From: Methanosarcinales archaeon
GTDB lineage: Archaea; Halobacteriota; Methanosarcinia; Methanosarcinales; Methanocomedenaceae
Reading direction: 5' to 3'
Assembly (NCBI GenBank): GCA_030614485.1
Contig: JAUWTY010000001.1
Location: 1-23,283, forward strand
Length of the DNA stretch: 23,283 nucleotides
The translations under genes and the position numbers were made by a program. Below the pieces are notes generated by a model. The model did no database searches, was not told the DNA's origin, and worked only from the letters and a program-made list of their open reading frames with translations. Below, piece after piece: positions 22,078 through 23,283 of this stretch (position 1 is the stretch's first letter; every line of letters starts with the position of its first letter).

Positions 22078-22156
22078 AATGATGATTGTGAGCGGGTGCA
22101 ATTTTTAAAACTAACCCCCACTCCCAAAACCCGCTCACAAATTCGTCATTTTTGGA
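22078..22156 (+). ncRNA. Candidate structured small RNA
   Basis: A TATA-like box (TTTATATAC, about 22,050-22,058) is followed 20-30 bases later by a long hairpin. The inner stem is a perfect 12-base match, TTGTGAGCGGGT (22,086-22,097) with ACCCGCTCACAA (22,129-22,140). The outer stem AATGATGA (22,078-22,085) pairs with TCGTCATT (22,143-22,150) with one G-T wobble, across a two-base bulge. The loop is 31 bases and A/C-rich. A TTTTT tract follows (22,149-22,153). Promoter spacing, stem and T-tract suggest a transcribed RNA of about 75 bases. A mobile-element relic is the alternative. Confidence 0.4.
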
Positions 22157-22197
22157 ATTAATGAAGTAGTGTTTTTCTAATCCCTGGATTATTGTGA

Positions 22198-22246
22198 TTT
22201 TACTGATTGCCATTCTCCTGGATCCCTGGCAATCAGTTCAGTAAAA
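22198..22246. repeat. Inverted repeat with an asymmetric bulge
   Basis: The left arm TTTTACTGATTGCC (22,198-22,211) pairs with the right arm GGCAATCAGTTCAGTAAAA (22,228-22,246), which carries five extra bases. The extra bases repeat the ACTGA word. The loop is 16 bases. Transcribed from either strand the hairpin would end in a T-run, so it could act as a terminator. Confidence 0.5.
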
Positions 22247-22422
22247 TTTCCAGCCGGAATCAAATGTTATCAGGCCCAAAGTTACTTTTGTAAAGGTCAA
22301 ACGTTATATAGACCAGGGTGGGCCAGTGATATGGCTCAGAGCCGGGTGATTTCTATAAATATAGTGAAAAACTAAACAATATTGACTAATTAACTGCAAA
22401 TTCCAACAAGTGATGAACAATA

Positions 22423-22506
22423 AACCACAGAGGGCACGGAGTACACAGAGGAGAAAAACGGGTGCAACCTCTGTTTTCCTCTGTGCTCTCGGTGTACTCT
22501 GTGGTT
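22423..22506. repeat. Long imperfect inverted repeat of CCACAGAG type
   Basis: Two 30-base arms (22,423-22,452 and 22,477-22,506) are complementary at 25 of 30 positions. The left begins AACCACAGAGGGCACGG and the right ends GTACTCTGTGGTT. The 24-base loop contains AACCTCTGT. Sequences of this CACAGAG type are common dispersed repeats in many bacterial and archaeal genomes. It lies about 30 bases after the rubrerythrin-like gene's 3' end and may serve as its terminator. Confidence 0.65.
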
Positions 22507-22538
22507 AAATATTAAAAGTAGTAAATATGGGATAGACG

Positions 22539-22907
22539 TTAGAGTCTATCCACAATACCTTTTAGACCAGCTTTGTGCCTGGCCTCGTCCTGTGAAGCGC
22601 GTTCAAAGAACAGTCTTGCCTCGTCATTCCCTTCCTTTCGAGCAAGGTCAGCAGCTTCTGCCTTTTCCACTTCTGCCATGGTTTCGCCTTCAAGCATCAT
22701 GGTAAGGTTCGACTTTGTATCCTTAACCATGCCCAGTATCTTGGCCACTTCTGCTGCATGCCATGCCTCGTCCATTGCGATCTGGCGCAGGTAGATTGCC
22801 ACATCTGCCAGTCCTTCTTCTTCTGCGACCTTGGACATTGCCAGATACCAGCCCACTTCAGTGGTCTCCCCCTTGAATGTCGCTTTTAAAATATCTTCAA
22901 GACTCAT
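22539..22907 (-). CDS. Rubrerythrin-like ferritin-fold diiron protein
   Basis: A 122-residue four-helix protein of the rubrerythrin/ferritin-like group. Metal-ligand motifs ExxH occur at E47-H50 (AMDEAWHAAEVAKIL) and E108-H111 (SQDEARHKAG). Further glutamates at 14/17 and 81/84 fit the remaining ligands of a diiron site. There is no C-terminal rubredoxin domain, so it is a short erythrin-type member rather than full rubrerythrin. Such proteins reduce hydrogen peroxide in anaerobes when supplied with electrons by another carrier; that function is inferred. The ATG has GGTGA seven bases upstream. It stands alone, between the repeat-rich gap and a divergent set of small ORFs. Confidence 0.88.
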   Translation of the reverse strand: MSLEDILKATFKGETTEVGWYLAMSKVAEEEGLADVAIYLRQIAMDEAWHAAEVAKILGMVKDTKSNLTMMLEGETMAEVEKAEAADLARKEGNDEARLFFERASQDEARHKAGLKGIVDRL

Positions 22908-23027
22908 TTATTCTCACCATCATACAAATTATAACTGTTCCATAACGGTGATTCATATTATATCTACAGTGACATAATGTTTATCCAATTGGGGGATATC
23001 TGAAGGGGAGTGGATGGCTTGAAGAAT

Positions 23028-23050
23028 GGGTGGCGGGGGCTTGGGGGGGG
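23028..23050 (+). other. G-tract with quadruplex potential
   Basis: GGG, then a five-G run and an eight-G run occur within 23 bases (23,028-23,030, 23,035-23,039, 23,043-23,050). The eight-G run can supply two G-triplets, so four-stranded folding is possible on the plus strand. It lies just upstream of a TATA-like AT stretch and a small ORF. Confidence 0.45.
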
Positions 23051-23081
23051 AATTATTTTATTTATATGACCGAATTTCGAA

Positions 23082-23231
23082 ATGCTTAAATCACAATACA
23101 TTCGTAGATATTATAGTCAGTGGAGTGAAGAAAGGGATGGGAAACATTTGAGAAAAGAAATGCCGGACAAGATGGAAAATCGTGGTGAAGAGAGCTATTA
23201 CAGGCCTACGGCACTTAAGTCCGAGGTATAG
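23082..23231 (+). CDS. Small ORF, hypothetical
   Basis: ATG at 23,082 opens a 49-codon frame beginning MLKSQYIRRYYSQWSEERDG and ending YYRPTALKSEV. It is highly charged with many Tyr and Arg residues and has no recognisable domain. A TATA-like stretch (about 23,053-23,066) lies 16-29 bases upstream without a ribosome binding site, which would fit a leaderless message. A second possible start lies 10 bases after its stop. Coding status is uncertain because the frame is short. Confidence 0.35.
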   Translation: MLKSQYIRRYYSQWSEERDGKHLRKEMPDKMENRGEESYYRPTALKSEV

Positions 23232-23241
23232 TGACTGCAGG

Positions 23242-23283
23242 ATGGATGAACTGCGCATCATCTTTTGTGAAAAGACAGAAATT
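23242..23283 (+). CDS. Possible start of a gene at the window edge (partial)
   Basis: ATG at 23,242 opens MDELRIIFCEKTEI, which is still open at the end of the window. GTGAC lies seven bases upstream as a weak ribosome binding site. It follows the preceding small ORF by 10 bases and could be its operon partner. Only 14 codons are visible, so the call is tentative. Confidence 0.3.
   Translation, partial: MDELRIIFCEKTEI

Larger units (their letters stand above)
21920..22538. other. Gene-free region with several inverted repeats
   Basis: No credible gene is present. The region holds three separate inverted repeats (listed individually), a TATA-like box at about 22,050, and a short GGCT/AGCC hairpin near 22,333. 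The density of stem-forming sequence is higher than in other gaps of the window. Confidence 0.5.

Noticed and set aside
22318..22380. tRNA-like segment beginning GGGCCAGTG with a GGCT/AGCC stem
   Set aside because: There is a short hairpin but no anticodon arm, T-arm or matching acceptor 3' strand; not a tRNA.

Overview
This is archaeal chromosomal DNA, most likely from an uncultured member of the Methanosarcinales or a related methane-metabolising group. The evidence is aRF1, TrmY, Trm112, the methanogenesis marker 12 protein, a CooC-type nickel chaperone, archaeal TATA-like promoters and GGTGA/GGAGG ribosome binding sites. The genus cannot be fixed by eye. All similarities below come from motifs and hand alignment; no search was run.

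Left part (1-4,640): aRF1 (prf1) and a small hypothetical gene lie on the minus strand. They are followed by a plus-strand trpC-trpB-trpA operon whose promoter carries TGTACA/CGTACA elements resembling the TRP boxes of the archaeal repressor TrpY. Middle part (4,946-16,265): mostly minus-strand housekeeping genes. A phosphoesterase-cooC pair is divergent from trmY. A COG1340-type coiled-coil gene is preceded by a small gene split by a +1 frame change. A pathway cluster trm112 - membrane protein - pyrG - aroA follows, then a winged-helix/CBS regulator, a pyrB-pyrI-dsrE operon, and mmp12.

Right part (16,266-22,538) is the dynamic region. The interval between mmp12 and a divergent helix-hairpin-helix MutS-family gene has been tandemly duplicated. 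The first copy ends in a truncated mutS, joined at a CCTG microhomology to a truncated 5' end of mmp12. A small ORF between them occurs twice, broken in both. One copy has received a ~111-bp structured insert (a second insert copy lies at 16,948) that is absent from the other, giving a filled-site/empty-site pair. The inserts look like non-autonomous IS200/IS605-type elements. A rhodanese fossil and a Thr-rich lipoprotein gene occupy the second unit. Downstream of mutS are ~940 bases without a convincing gene but with several strong inverted repeats, one behind a TATA-like box and therefore a candidate small RNA. A rubrerythrin-like gene and a G-tract upstream of small ORFs end the window.

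The genes serve translation and tRNA modification (prf1, trm112, trmY), amino-acid and pyrimidine synthesis (trpCBA, aroA, pyrG, pyrBI), C1/nickel metabolism (cooC, mmp12), oxidative stress (rubrerythrin-like) and DNA maintenance (MutS family). The most notable observations are the duplication with its insertion scar, the frame-shifted small gene with a prfB-like arrangement of a Shine-Dalgarno sequence before a stop codon, and the TRP-box-like operator.
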